NCBI GenBank assembly: GCA_963819735.1
Contig: CAWFXC010000001.1
Span: forward strand, 1,550,001 to 1,614,000
Reading direction: 5' to 3'
From: CAWFXC01 sp963819735
GTDB lineage: Bacteria; Actinomycetota; Acidimicrobiia; IMCC26256; DASPTH01
DNA: 64,000 nt
The first letter of the stretch is position 1, and each line of letters opens with the position of its first letter. The position numbers and the translations under genes are program-made. The notes under the pieces are model-generated. The model was not told the origin of the DNA and made no database searches. It saw nothing but the letters and a program-made list of their open reading frames with translations. Below are positions 22,410 through 30,812 of this stretch, one piece after another.

Positions 22410-23479
22410 CGGGGCCCGGTCGCGGCGAGTCGGATCCGGCGTCGCCCGCACCGCTCACGTACCAGGGCTCCGGCGTCGACATCGCCGCCGGCGAGCGTGC
22501 GGTGCAGATGATCAAGGAGCACGTGCGGTCGACGTTCCGGTCCGAAGTCGTCGGCGACATCGGCGGATTCGGTGGTCTCTTCGCATTCGATCAAAGGCAT
22601 CTCGTCGATCCGTTGCTCGTGTCGTCGACCGACGGTGTCGGCACGAAGTCATTGATCGCGCGCCTCACCGGGAACTACGACACGATCGGCATCGATCTCG
22701 TCGCGATGTCGGTCGACGACATCGCGGTGCAGGGCGCGGAGCCGCTCTTCTTCCTCGACTACATCTCGATCGGCAAGCTCGTGCCGGAGATCGTCGACAA
22801 CATCGTTGCGGGTGTCGCGCACGGATGCCGCCAAGCAGGGTGTGCGCTCCTCGGGGGCGAGATGTCGGAGCACCCCGACCTGATGGAACCGGGCGAGTTC
22901 GATCTCGTGGGCTTCGCGGTGGGTGTGGTCGAGCGGGCGCGCGTGCTCCCCGGCAACATCCGTCCCGGCGACGTCGTGATCGGCTTCGCCAGCCCCGGGT
23001 TGCGCTGTAACGGCTACTCCCTCGCCCGGAGGGCGCTGCTGCAGCGCGCGGGACGTCGGCTCGACGAACCCGCCTGGCGCGGCGCGCACCATTCGCTCGG
23101 CGACGAGCTCGTGCGTCCGAGCGTCATCTACGCCCCCGCGATGCGGAAGTTGCGCGAGCGGGTCGAGGTGCACGGGTTCGCCCACGTGACCGGCGGGGGC
23201 ATCCCCGACAACCTGGCCCGGGTGCTTCCGGCACATTGCGACGCCACCGTGCGCCGCGGCGCCTGGGACGAGCCGCGGATCTTCGCCGAGATCCAGGCCG
23301 CCGGCGACGTGCCGGCCGGCGAGATGGAGCACGTCTTCAACCTCGGTCTGGGCATGTTGGCCGTGGTGTCCGCCGAAGACCGGTTCACTACTCTGGACGC
23401 TGTGCGCTCGGCCGGCCACGAATCGTGGGTGGTGGGCGAGGTGTCGGAAGGCCGCGGACGGGTAACAATCACTACCTGA
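22406..23479 (+). CDS. purM: AIR synthetase
   Basis: 357 aa from ATG 22406, overlapping the purF TGA. Family motifs: VVGDIGGFGGLFAFD, the DGVGTK loop (VSSTDGVGTKSLIARLTG), DLVAMSVDDIAVQGAEPLFF, GGEMSEHPDLM, HVTGGGIPDNLARVLP and VFNLGLGMLAVV. It closes the imidazole ring, making AIR from FGAM with ATP. It ends the pur run; bldC follows after a 110-bp gap with its own promoter. Confidence 0.97.
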   Translation: MTGPGRGESDPASPAPLTYQGSGVDIAAGERAVQMIKEHVRSTFRSEVVGDIGGFGGLFAFDQRHLVDPLLVSSTDGVGTKSLIARLTGNYDTIGIDLVAMSVDDIAVQGAEPLFFLDYISIGKLVPEIVDNIVAGVAHGCRQAGCALLGGEMSEHPDLMEPGEFDLVGFAVGVVERARVLPGNIRPGDVVIGFASPGLRCNGYSLARRALLQRAGRRLDEPAWRGAHHSLGDELVRPSVIYAPAMRKLRERVEVHGFAHVTGGGIPDNLARVLPAHCDATVRRGAWDEPRIFAEIQAAGDVPAGEMEHVFNLGLGMLAVVSAEDRFTTLDAVRSAGHESWVVGEVSEGRGRVTITT

Positions 23480-23495
23480 CCCAGGATCCCGCCTC

Positions 23496-23524
23496 TTGTC
23501 CGAATGGACACGAAAGCTGATACT
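23496..23524 (+). promoter_or_regulatory. Candidate bldC promoter with an overlapping small dyad
   Basis: TTGTCC (23496-23501), a 17-bp spacer, then GATACT (23519-23524) resembles a vegetative actinobacterial promoter. The -35 region overlaps an inverted repeat TGTCC-gaat-GGACA, a possible operator. It lies about 65 bp before the bldC ATG. Pattern match only. Confidence 0.45.
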
Positions 23525-23589
23525 CTGCGCATACGGGACCGATCCCCCGAGCCCCCGGCGAGGATCCGTAACGATCGTGAGGACCCCAC

Positions 23590-23796
23590 ATGGCCCAGAA
23601 TCCCGCCCCCGAGCCTGAACAGCTTCTGACCCCCTCTGAGGTCGCGGCCATGTTCCGCGTCAATCCCAAGACGGTGACCCGCTGGGCACGCGCCGGCAAG
23701 ATCTCGGCCATCCGCACACTCGGGGGCCACCGCCGCTTCCGTGCGTCGGAGATCCGCAAGTTCCTCGACCAGGTCGACGAGGCCCACGAAGCCTGA
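23590..23796 (+). CDS. bldC: BldC, small MerR-like DNA-binding developmental regulator
   Basis: 68 aa, essentially a single winged HTH: LLTPSEVAAMFRVNPKTVTR then WARAGKISAIRTLGGHRRFR. This is the very conserved BldC sequence. Unlike classical MerR proteins it lacks a dimerisation helix; in Streptomyces BldC binds direct repeats cooperatively as head-to-tail oligomers and delays development. Here the same protein occurs downstream of the purine genes and likely has a broader transcriptional role. Start ATG 23590 follows a GTGAGGA-like SD. Confidence 0.93.
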   Translation: MAQNPAPEPEQLLTPSEVAAMFRVNPKTVTRWARAGKISAIRTLGGHRRFRASEIRKFLDQVDEAHEA

Positions 23797-23832
23797 TCCG
23801 CCGTACCACCCGGCCCGGCCGGGGCCCCACCG

Positions 23833-24435
23833 GTGAGCCCGCTCATTGCGATCACCGTTTTCGCCGTCGTCTTCCCGGCCGAATTGCCGGACAAGACGAT
23901 GGTCGCCGCCCTCGTCCTCGGCACCCGGTTCCGCCCCGGCCTCGTGTGGTGCGGCATTGCGCTGGCCTTCGCGGTCCACGTCACGATCGCGGTCGCGGCC
24001 GGCGGGCTCATCTCGCTGCTGCCGCACGACCTCGTCATACTCGTCGCCGCCACCTTGTTCCTGGTGGGCGCGGTCGTCCTGATCCGCGAGCCGGGAGAGA
24101 AGGAAGACGAGCAGCACGACGAAGCTGAGATCGACGAGCTGGCCACCGGCGGGCCGAGCATGCTCCGCGTCGTCACCACCGGATTCGTCGTGGTCTTCGT
24201 CGCCGAGTGGGGTGATCTCACCCAGATCCTCACCGCCAGCCTCGCCGCCCGCTACCACGACCCGGTGAGCGTGTGGATCGGTGCGTTCGCCGCGCTCGCC
24301 GTTGTCGGCGCGATCGGGGTGTTCGCGGGCCGGAGCCTGCTGCGCTTCGTCCCCGTCGACGTCCTGCGCCGCATCGCCGCCGGCCTGCTGGTGATCCTGG
24401 CGATCCTCGCGGTCGGCGAAGTCCTCTTCGGCTGA
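23833..24435 (+). CDS. GDT1/TMEM165-family membrane cation transporter
   Basis: 200 aa with about six hydrophobic segments in two homologous halves. Each half carries the family signature: FPAELPDKTMVAALVLG in the first and FVAEWGDLTQILTASLA in the second (consensus E-x-G-D-K/R-T). An acidic loop (EPGEKEDEQHDEAEIDE) separates the halves. Characterised members export Mn2+ or Ca2+ (MneA in Vibrio, Gdt1 in yeast). Both halves deviate from the strict motif (ELPDKT; EWGDLT), so ion preference is uncertain. GTG 23833 is 36 bp after bldC, so the two may be co-transcribed. Confidence 0.88.
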   Translation: MSPLIAITVFAVVFPAELPDKTMVAALVLGTRFRPGLVWCGIALAFAVHVTIAVAAGGLISLLPHDLVILVAATLFLVGAVVLIREPGEKEDEQHDEAEIDELATGGPSMLRVVTTGFVVVFVAEWGDLTQILTASLAARYHDPVSVWIGAFAALAVVGAIGVFAGRSLLRFVPVDVLRRIAAGLLVILAILAVGEVLFG

Positions 24436-24470
24436 GGAGACGCTGCGGCCCGCGTCGGTCCCCGGGCACG

Positions 24471-24512
24471 ACGAAGCCCTGCCCAGCGTGGTGCGCTGAC
24501 CAGGGCTTTCGT
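24471..24512. terminator. Hairpin between convergent GDT1 gene and tRNA genes
   Basis: ACGAAGCCCTG and CAGGGCTTTCGT form an 11-bp stem with one bulged T and a 19-base loop. The gene upstream on the plus strand and the tRNA-Phe gene on the minus strand both point at it. It may be a two-way terminator, although no long T-run is present. Confidence 0.5.
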
Positions 24513-24587
24513 GGTGGCCGGGACCGGCGTCGATCCGGTGACCCCGCGCTTTTCAGGCGCGTGCTCTGCCGACTGAGCTACCCGGCC
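24512..24587 (-). tRNA. tRNA-Phe (GAA), CCA encoded
   Basis: Full cloverleaf on the minus strand: acceptor GGCCGGG/CCCGGCC, D-stem GCTC/GAGC, anticodon stem CGCGC/GCGCG with loop CTGAAAA (anticodon GAA), T-stem ACCGG/CCGGT, discriminator A and an encoded CCA. The T-loop reads ATCGACG, so position 54 is A instead of the near-universal T. Confidence 0.95.
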
Positions 24588-24622
24588 TCGCGAGAACGTG
24601 CGCGTTCACGCACGATTCTCCG

Positions 24623-24697
24623 CGGTCCTGACGGGATTTGAACCCGCGGCCTCCGCCTTGACAGGGCGGCGTGCACTCCAAACTGCACCACAGGACC
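24623..24697 (-). tRNA. tRNA-Asp (GTC)
   Basis: Acceptor GGTCCTG/CAGGACC, D-stem GTGC/GCAC, anticodon stem CCGCC/GGCGG with loop CTGTCAA (anticodon GTC), T-stem GCGGG/CCCGT with loop TTCAAAT, discriminator G. CCA is not encoded. It lies between tRNA-Glu and tRNA-Phe on the same strand, so one transcript Glu-Asp-Phe is likely. Confidence 0.96.
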
Positions 24698-24738
24698 AGA
24701 TGAGCCTGCGCCTTCCTTGTTCGGGACGGCGCCGACGG

Positions 24739-24811
24739 TGCCCCCAGGGGAGTTCGAATCCCCGTTACCGCCTTGAAAGGGCGGCGTCCTGGGCCACTAG
24801 ACGATGGGGGC
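24739..24811 (-). tRNA. tRNA-Glu (TTC)
   Basis: Acceptor GCCCCCA/TGGGGGC, D-stem GTC-GAC region, anticodon stem CCGCC/GGCGG with loop CTTTCAA (anticodon TTC), T-stem GGGGA/TCCCC with loop TTCGAAC, discriminator A. CCA is not encoded. It is the first gene of the minus-strand tRNA cluster. Confidence 0.96.
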
Positions 24812-24897
24812 TCGGCCTCACCTGAGGGAGCGCATGGTAGCAGCACGCTCCTCCCCGGCTGCGAGTGATCCGGAGACCGGCCGGTCCGGATGAATGC

Positions 24898-26523
24898 CTA
24901 CGCCGCGGGCTCGCGGTCGGCCACGCGGCACCCGGCCGCCTTGCATTCCCGCAGCTCCTGGATCTGGCGGGCGAGATCCCGTTCGATCGTGGTCGTCGGG
25001 GTGCCCCCGGCCTGCGCCGGTGTGAGCCCCGCGAGATTGTCGATCTCGTCGGGGTCGTCGTGGGTGTCGTAGAGCTCGCGCTCGCCGTTGGCGTACTCCA
25101 CGTAGAGGTAGTGGCTGGTGCGCACGGCGTCGTAGTCGGGGATCTCGGAGCCCTGGGCGAGGAACGCCTGGTCCCGGATCTCCCGGCCCGGCTTGATCGG
25201 GAGCTTCGGCTGCTGGTCGGGATCCGCGGGCTCGAGCGTGCTCGGGTGCTTCGTCGTGGGCCGGCCCGGAGGGGTCTCGCCGCTTTCGTTCCGGTGCTCG
25301 ATGAGGATTGCGTCGCGCCAGGTGCGCTCCCGCGCCCCGTGGACGAGGGGCAGGAGCGAACGACCGTCGGTGAAGCGCGCCGGCCGCACTCCCGCCATCG
25401 CCTCGAACGTGGGCGCGAGGTCGATGTTGGCGGCCAGTTGCGGGAGATGGGTGCCGGCCTTCACGCCAGGGCCGCGCACCATGAGGGGCACGTGGATGTC
25501 GGGTTCGTAGGCGGTTTGCTTCCCGGCGGGCATGCGGTGCTGGCCGAGGTGGAACCCGTTGTCGGACGCGAAGACGATGTACGTGTTGTCGAGCTGCTTC
25601 GTCGTCCGCAGCGTCTGCACCAACCGCACCACGCCGCGATCGACGGCCTGCAACGAACGAATGCGCTTGCGATAGAGGTAGTCGATGGCGGCGGTCTCCG
25701 CCGGGGTGAAGTGGGGAAGGTCGCGGATGAACTTCGGCATGCGGCTCACGTCGGCCTGATCGAAGCTCGGGGTGCGGGGCGCCTCGGCGGTCGGGAATTT
25801 GGCGCGGTCCTGACGGGCCGGAGTTGCCGGTTGGTGCGGCGCGTACACCGACAGGTAGGCGAAGAACGGTTTCTTCTGGGCCGCCGCGTGACGGATGAAC
25901 TGGTTGGTGAGGCCCATGTAGACGTTGGTGCCGTAGTCCTTCGGTATGCGCCCGTACACCTTGTATTCCTGGTTCTGGTTCAGCACGTAGCGATACTCGG
26001 AGTAGGGATTCCCGAACACCGCGCTGGCCCAGTTGCTCCATCCGGGCGGCACGTAGTTGGGCGGCGCACCGTTCGGGTAGCCGTTCAGGTACTTGCCGGT
26101 GAGCGACGTGAGGTAACCCGCGTGGTGCAGTCGCGTCGCGATCGTGTCCTGTTCGATCCCCGTCGAGTAGGCGCGTTCGAAGCCGCCGTTGGTGCCCCCG
26201 TTGGTCCACACGCCGGTGTTGTGGGCGTACTGGCCCCGGAGCGTCGTGGTCCGCGATGGGCAACAGAGCGAATTGCTCACGTAGTAGCGGTCGAAGGTCG
26301 CGCCCTCCGCACCGATGAGCGCGCGAGTGTGGGGCATGTACTTGAGCTCAGCCGAGTCGAGATCGTCCGTGAGCACGAACAGCACGTTGGGCCTGGTGGT
26401 GGCGGCGGCCGCGGTGGCGCCGGCGATACCGGTCGCGCCGGGACCGTGACCGAGTTGGGGCGTGCCCACCGCGACGACCAGGCCGACGACGGCCGCGAGG
26501 ATCCACGGCGTCGGGCGATGCAT
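24898..26523 (-). CDS. Exported sulfatase (arylsulfatase family)
   Basis: 541 aa with an N-terminal signal peptide or anchor (WILAAVVGLVVAVG). The metal-binding start VLFVLTDDLDSAELKYMP supplies the paired Asp ligands. The formylglycine site is CCPSR at residues 87-91, matching C-x-P-S-R, so it needs a formylglycine-generating enzyme (none in this window). FFAYLSVYAPHQPA and IVFASDNGFHLGQHRMPAGK carry further active-site His, Asp, Asn and Lys residues. It hydrolyses a sulfate ester outside the cytoplasm; the substrate (sulfated glycan or aryl sulfate) is not evident. It is a single gene, divergent from the hydrolase at 26690. Confidence 0.92.
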   Translation of the reverse strand: MHRPTPWILAAVVGLVVAVGTPQLGHGPGATGIAGATAAAATTRPNVLFVLTDDLDSAELKYMPHTRALIGAEGATFDRYYVSNSLCCPSRTTTLRGQYAHNTGVWTNGGTNGGFERAYSTGIEQDTIATRLHHAGYLTSLTGKYLNGYPNGAPPNYVPPGWSNWASAVFGNPYSEYRYVLNQNQEYKVYGRIPKDYGTNVYMGLTNQFIRHAAAQKKPFFAYLSVYAPHQPATPARQDRAKFPTAEAPRTPSFDQADVSRMPKFIRDLPHFTPAETAAIDYLYRKRIRSLQAVDRGVVRLVQTLRTTKQLDNTYIVFASDNGFHLGQHRMPAGKQTAYEPDIHVPLMVRGPGVKAGTHLPQLAANIDLAPTFEAMAGVRPARFTDGRSLLPLVHGARERTWRDAILIEHRNESGETPPGRPTTKHPSTLEPADPDQQPKLPIKPGREIRDQAFLAQGSEIPDYDAVRTSHYLYVEYANGERELYDTHDDPDEIDNLAGLTPAQAGGTPTTTIERDLARQIQELRECKAAGCRVADREPAA

Positions 26524-26578
26524 GCGCTCTGTTTAGCCTCGCCCGCGGGCGAATCCTCTGCACCCGGGCTGCGCCTCC

Positions 26579-26640
26579 GCCGTTCGGGCACGGAGCCTGT
26601 CTGCCGTTCGGGCACGGAGCCTGTCTGCCGTTCGGGCGCG
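26579..26640. repeat. 24-bp tandem repeat, 2.6 copies
   Basis: Two full units beginning GCCGTTCGGGCACGGAGCC (26579-26602 and 26603-26626) and a partial third unit (26627-26640) abut without spacers. It lies in the 166-bp divergent gap between the sulfatase and hydrolase starts. Related units occur at 32922 and 35859. Confidence 0.85.
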
Positions 26641-26689
26641 CAGGCGGCAACTCTCATCCGCCCCCGACCCGGCGGCGAAGAAGGAGGGA

Positions 26690-27472
26690 ATGTTCGATCG
26701 GCGAGCCGTTCCGCGCGGCGACGTCCCAACGAGGTTTTCCCCCGTGGCTCAGGCATGGCAACAGGACGTGAATAGCGACGACGTCTCGATCGAACCGTCG
26801 CTCGACCTGCCCATCGCCGCCACGACCCCGCGGGCGGTGGTGCTCGTGCTCCACGGGGGCAAGGCCAAGAGTCATGGCCGGGTCGAGCCGGGCCAGCTCG
26901 CGGTCAAACGAATGGTTCCGATCGCCCGGTCCATCGAACAGTCCGACGCCTCCCTGGCCGTCGCGCGTCTCCGGTACCGGTACCGGGGATGGAACGATCC
27001 CGCCGCCGACCCCGTGGTCGACGTCGCTTTCGCGCTCGAGCGGCTCGAGGAGTTCTACGGCGGTGTGCCCGTGGTGCTCGTCGGGCACTCCCTCGGCGGC
27101 CGGGCCGCGTTGCACGCCGCCGGTCATCCAACGGTAACGGGCGTCGTCGCGTTGGCGCCCTGGCTCCCGGGCACCGAACCGGTCGAACAACTCGCCGGTC
27201 GCGACCTCGCCGTGCTGCACGGCACGCGTGACGCGACCACCAGCCCCGGTGCGTCGGCTCGTTACGCAGCGCGGGCCGTCGACGTCGCGCGCCAGGTCGC
27301 GTGCCTGCGGGTCCCGCGCAGCGGTCACGGCATGCTCCTGCGCGCCCGGCTCTGGCATGCGCTGACGACCGAGTTCGTGCGGGCGATCGTCGACCGCGAA
27401 TCGTTCGACCGGCCCATGGCCACTGCGATCGCGGCCGGATGCCGCGACTGCCACCCAGGCGCACCCCGATGA
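26690..27472 (+). CDS. Alpha/beta hydrolase
   Basis: 260 aa. The catalytic elbow VVLVGHSLGGRAAL (G-x-S-x-G) gives the serine; LHGTRDATTSP likely holds the acid and RSGHGMLL the histidine. RAVVLVLHGGKAKSHG near the N-terminus gives the oxyanion strand. AAGG-type SD sequence sits only 1-2 bases before ATG 26690, which is too close, so the true start may be a later in-frame GTG near 26744. It overlaps the next gene by 4 nt (ATGA), so it belongs to the lipid cassette. Esterase, lipase or dienelactone-hydrolase-like action on an acyl substrate is inferred. Confidence 0.8.
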   Translation: MFDRRAVPRGDVPTRFSPVAQAWQQDVNSDDVSIEPSLDLPIAATTPRAVVLVLHGGKAKSHGRVEPGQLAVKRMVPIARSIEQSDASLAVARLRYRYRGWNDPAADPVVDVAFALERLEEFYGGVPVVLVGHSLGGRAALHAAGHPTVTGVVALAPWLPGTEPVEQLAGRDLAVLHGTRDATTSPGASARYAARAVDVARQVACLRVPRSGHGMLLRARLWHALTTEFVRAIVDRESFDRPMATAIAAGCRDCHPGAPR

Positions 27473-28735
27473 ACGACCGGCGGCGCGTCGCGGTGGTCGG
27501 CGCGGGCGTGTCGGGCCTGACCGCCGCCTACCTGCTGCAGCGCGCGCACGACGTGACGCTCTACGAAGCCGAGCCCCGACTCGGCGGCCACGCCCACACC
27601 CACGATGTCCTGACCCCCGACGGCCGGTTCATCCCGGTCGACAGTGGCTTCATCGTTCACAACCTGCGCACGTATCCGAACCTGCTGCGGCTCTTCGCCG
27701 AGCTGGGGGTCGAGACGCAACCCAGCGACATGAGCATGTCGGTGCGCTGCGACGGGTGCGGCCTCGAGTACGCGGGTGCGCGGGGGATCGGCGGTGTGTT
27801 CGCGCAGGGCCGGAGCACCGTGAACCCGAAGTTCCTGCGCATGCTCGTCGAGGTGAAGAAGTTCCATCGGCAAGCGCATCGGCTGCTCGAGGCCAGTGAC
27901 GGGTCGATCATCACGTTGGGCGACTTCCTCGCCGCCGGTGGCTACTCCGACTACTTCGTCGGGCACTTCATGGTTCCGCTCGTCTCCTGCGTGTGGTCGT
28001 GCCCGCCGCGGACCGCACTGCTCTATCCCGCGCGATCGCTCTTCACGTTCCTCGATCACCACGGCGCGCTCGAGCATCAGCGGCTCGCCCCAGTGGCGCA
28101 CGGTTGTCGGCGGCTCGCGCAGCTACGTGGAGCGGGCGGCCAAGGAGCTCACCGCCACCGAGCTGTCGACGCCGGTCCGTAGCCTCCGTCGAGGAGCCGA
28201 CGGCTTCGAGATCCGTGACGACGCCGACGTCGTCCGTCACTACGACTCCGTGGTGGTCGCCACGCACGCCGACGAAGCGCTCGCGCTGCTCGAGGACCCG
28301 ACGCCCGCGGAGCAGGCCGCGCTCGGCGCCTTCGGTGCGTCGGCCAACGCCACCGTGCTCCACACCGACGCATCGATTCTGCCCCGCAGCCGACGCGCCC
28401 GCGCCTCGTGGAACTACCTCCTCGACGACTGCCGCACCGACGCCGCCAATGTGCACGTGAGCTACCACATGAACCGACTGCACCGGCTCGACGAACCTGT
28501 CGACTACGTGGTCACGCTCAACCCCGGTGCCGCGGTCGCCGACGACGCGGTGCTCGCGCGCATGACGTACACGCATCCCGTGTACACCGAGGCCTCCGTC
28601 GCCGCGCAGACGCGGTTGCCGTCGCTCAACGACGGGCGCATCGCGTTCGCGGGCGCGTACCACGGGTGGGGATTCCACGAAGATGGTTGCGCGTCGGGCG
28701 TGCGCGCCGCGGCGTCGCTGGGGGTGGAGTGGTGA
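27469..28735 (+). CDS. FAD-dependent amine-oxidase-like protein (Rv0449c type), frameshifted once
   Basis: About 421 aa when one base near 28081 is removed. ATG 27469 overlaps the hydrolase stop. The dinucleotide fold reads VAVVGAGVSGLTAAYLLQ, then YEAEPRLGGHAHTHDV and DSGFIVHNLRTYPNLLRLF. After the break it continues SPQWRTVVGGSRSYVERAA, matching the conserved family segment, and ends IAFAGAYHGWGFHEDGCASG. These proteins sit beside DUF1365 and cyclopropane-synthase genes in many bacteria, including Rv0449c-Rv0447c of M. tuberculosis, and probably oxidise a fatty-acyl intermediate. The conserved reading on both sides of the break points to an assembly error. Confidence 0.85.
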
Positions 28736-29562
28736 TCGCCACCGCGCTCCATCCCGACGCGCAGTCGGCGTTCGTTTCGTCCCCGGAGTCGGCTCCGCGT
28801 TCGGCTACGCCGGCGGTGCTCTACCGCACGGTGATCGAGCACGGGCGCACGGAGCAGATCACGCACGGCTTCCGCTACCGCCACGTGATGTGGCTGGTCG
28901 ACGTCGACGCGCTGCCGCAACTCCCGCGCGGGCTCCGGTGGCTCGCGACATTCGCCGCCCGCGACCATCTCGGCGATCCCGCGCGCACCATCCGCGCCAA
29001 TGTCGACGGGTACCTCGCCGAGCAGGGCGTCGATCTCGAGCGCGGCCGCGTCCTGATGCTCACCAACGCCCGCTCACTCGGGTACACCTTCAACCCGCTC
29101 ACGGTGTTCTGGTGCTACGGACCCGACGACACTCTGCGGTGCATCGTCGCCGAAGTGCACAACACCTACGGCGAGCGCCACTGCTATCTCCTGCGTCCCG
29201 ATCCCGACGGACGGGCCGAGACGGCCAAGGAGTTCTACGTGTCGCCGTTCTTCGCCGTCGACGGGTCGTACGAGATGCAGTTCTCGGCCCCGGGCGATGA
29301 GCTCGATGTCGCGATCACGCTGCGGCGCGGTCCCGACCGCCGCCCCGTGTTCCGCGCCACGCTCACCGGTCGCCGCGATCCGGCGGCGGACGGTTCGGTG
29401 CTCGGCGCGGCCCTGCGCCACCCGTTCGCCGGGCGGCGGGTGATGGCGCTGATCAAGTTCCAGGGTCTGCGGCTGTGGCTGCGGCGGCTTCCGCTTGTCG
29501 CCCGGCCCCCGCGCCCGAACCCGGCCGCACCGGTGACGAACCACAACGGAGGGCACCCATGA
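28732..29562 (+). CDS. DUF1365 family protein (Rv0448c type)
   Basis: 276 aa from GTG 28732, overlapping the oxidase stop by 4 nt. Family content: VLYRTVIEHGRTEQITHGFR, then HVMWLVDVDALPQLP, NARSLGYTFNPLTVFWCYG, VAEVHNTYGERHCYLL, KEFYVSPFFAVDGSYEMQF. No enzymatic function is established for DUF1365, but it is almost always next to an amine-oxidase-like flavoprotein and a CFA synthase, as here, so a role in modified fatty-acid formation is inferred. No signal peptide or membrane segment is visible. Confidence 0.9.
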   Translation: MIATALHPDAQSAFVSSPESAPRSATPAVLYRTVIEHGRTEQITHGFRYRHVMWLVDVDALPQLPRGLRWLATFAARDHLGDPARTIRANVDGYLAEQGVDLERGRVLMLTNARSLGYTFNPLTVFWCYGPDDTLRCIVAEVHNTYGERHCYLLRPDPDGRAETAKEFYVSPFFAVDGSYEMQFSAPGDELDVAITLRRGPDRRPVFRATLTGRRDPAADGSVLGAALRHPFAGRRVMALIKFQGLRLWLRRLPLVARPPRPNPAAPVTNHNGGHP

Positions 29563-30811
29563 GCGCGGCGGCGTTCGAGCAGTACGACCACTCCGACCAC
29601 CGGCCGCAACTGGGTCCGTGGACCGACCTCCGACCGCGCGCCGGTGCGCCCCGTCCACGCCGCCATCGCCCGCGCGCTCTTCCTCCGGGTCATCCCGCAC
29701 CTCGCCGTTCGGGTGCAACTCCCCGACGGTCGGGTCGTCGGGGGCGGCGGACCCGACGCGCCGCTCATGCGCGTCCGGCGCGACGCCTTCTTCCAACGCA
29801 CCGGTTCCGACGGGCTGATCGGGTTCGGCGAGGCCTACATGGCCGGCGACTGGGACGCCGACGATCCCGCCGCGGTGCTGGCGCCGTTCGCGGCGCGCAT
29901 GTCGTCGTTGGTGCCGGCGTGGATGCAACGCCTGCGCCACTTCTACGTGCACCACCAGCCGGCGCGCGAGCAGAACACCCGGGCCGGGGCCCGGCGCAAC
30001 ATCGCCCGTCACTACGACTTGTCGAACGATCTGTTCGCCCTGTTCCTCGACGAATCGCTGACGTACTCGGCGGCGCTCTTCGAACCGGGTGACTCGCTCG
30101 AACGCGCGCAGCTCCGCAAGGTCGATCGCCTCCTCGACGCCACCGGCGTCGGCTTGGGTACGCGCCTCCTGGAGATCGGCACCGGTTGGGGAACCCTCGC
30201 GGTACGCGCCGCGCAGCGAGGCGCGCACGTCACCACGCTGACGCTGTCGCGTGAACAAGCTGAGCTGGCGCGGGAGCGCGCCGCGGCCGCCGGGGTCGGG
30301 TCACGCGTCGACGTCCAACTCCGCGACTACCGCGAGACCGAGGGCCGGTACGACGCCGTCATCAGCGTCGAGATGATCGAAGCGGTCGGCATGCGCTACT
30401 GGCCCACGTTCTTCTCCACGCTCGAGCGGTCGTTGGCACCCAACGGCCGGATCGGTCTACAGGCGATCGTCATGGAACACGACCGGATGCTCGCCACCAG
30501 CGACCAGTACACCTGGATCCACAAGTACGTGTTCCCCGGTGGCGCGTTGCCGTCACTGCGCGCCATCGACGATGTCGTGCAGCGCACCACGCGGCTGCGC
30601 GTCGACGACCGGTTCACGTTCGGGGCCGACTACGCCACCACGTTGCACTGCTGGCGCGAACGGTTCGACGCGCACGCCGACGAGGTCGAGGCGCTGGGAT
30701 TCGACGCCACCTTCCGACGCATGTGGGACTTCTACCTCGCGTACTGCGAGGCCGGGTTCGCCACCGGCTACCTCGACGTCGCGCAACTCGTGCTCCGCGG
30801 GGGAGCGCTGA
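29559..30811 (+). CDS. Cyclopropane-fatty-acyl-phospholipid synthase family methyltransferase, frameshifted
   Basis: About 416 aa if read from ATG 29559 with one extra base near 29625 and one in a G5 run at 30799-30803, ending at TGA 30811. Conserved parts: ARHYDLSNDLFALFLDESL, the SAM site LLEIGTGWGTLAVRAAQRGA, the helix SVEMIEAVGMRYWPTFFSTL, then HKYVFPGGALPSLRAI, FGADYATTLHCWRERFD and YLAYCEAGFATGYLDVAQL. This is the complete CFA-synthase pattern with a C-terminal acidic residue before AGF. It transfers a methylene or methyl group from SAM to unsaturated phospholipid chains. Without the G-run correction the frame would run on to 30966 through unrelated sequence. Confidence 0.83.
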
Positions 30812-30812
30812 C

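Noticed and set aside
24471..24512. Canonical intrinsic terminators
   Set aside because: The hairpins here and at 52184, 54738 and 59862 lack T-runs, so they are reported only as possible structural terminators.
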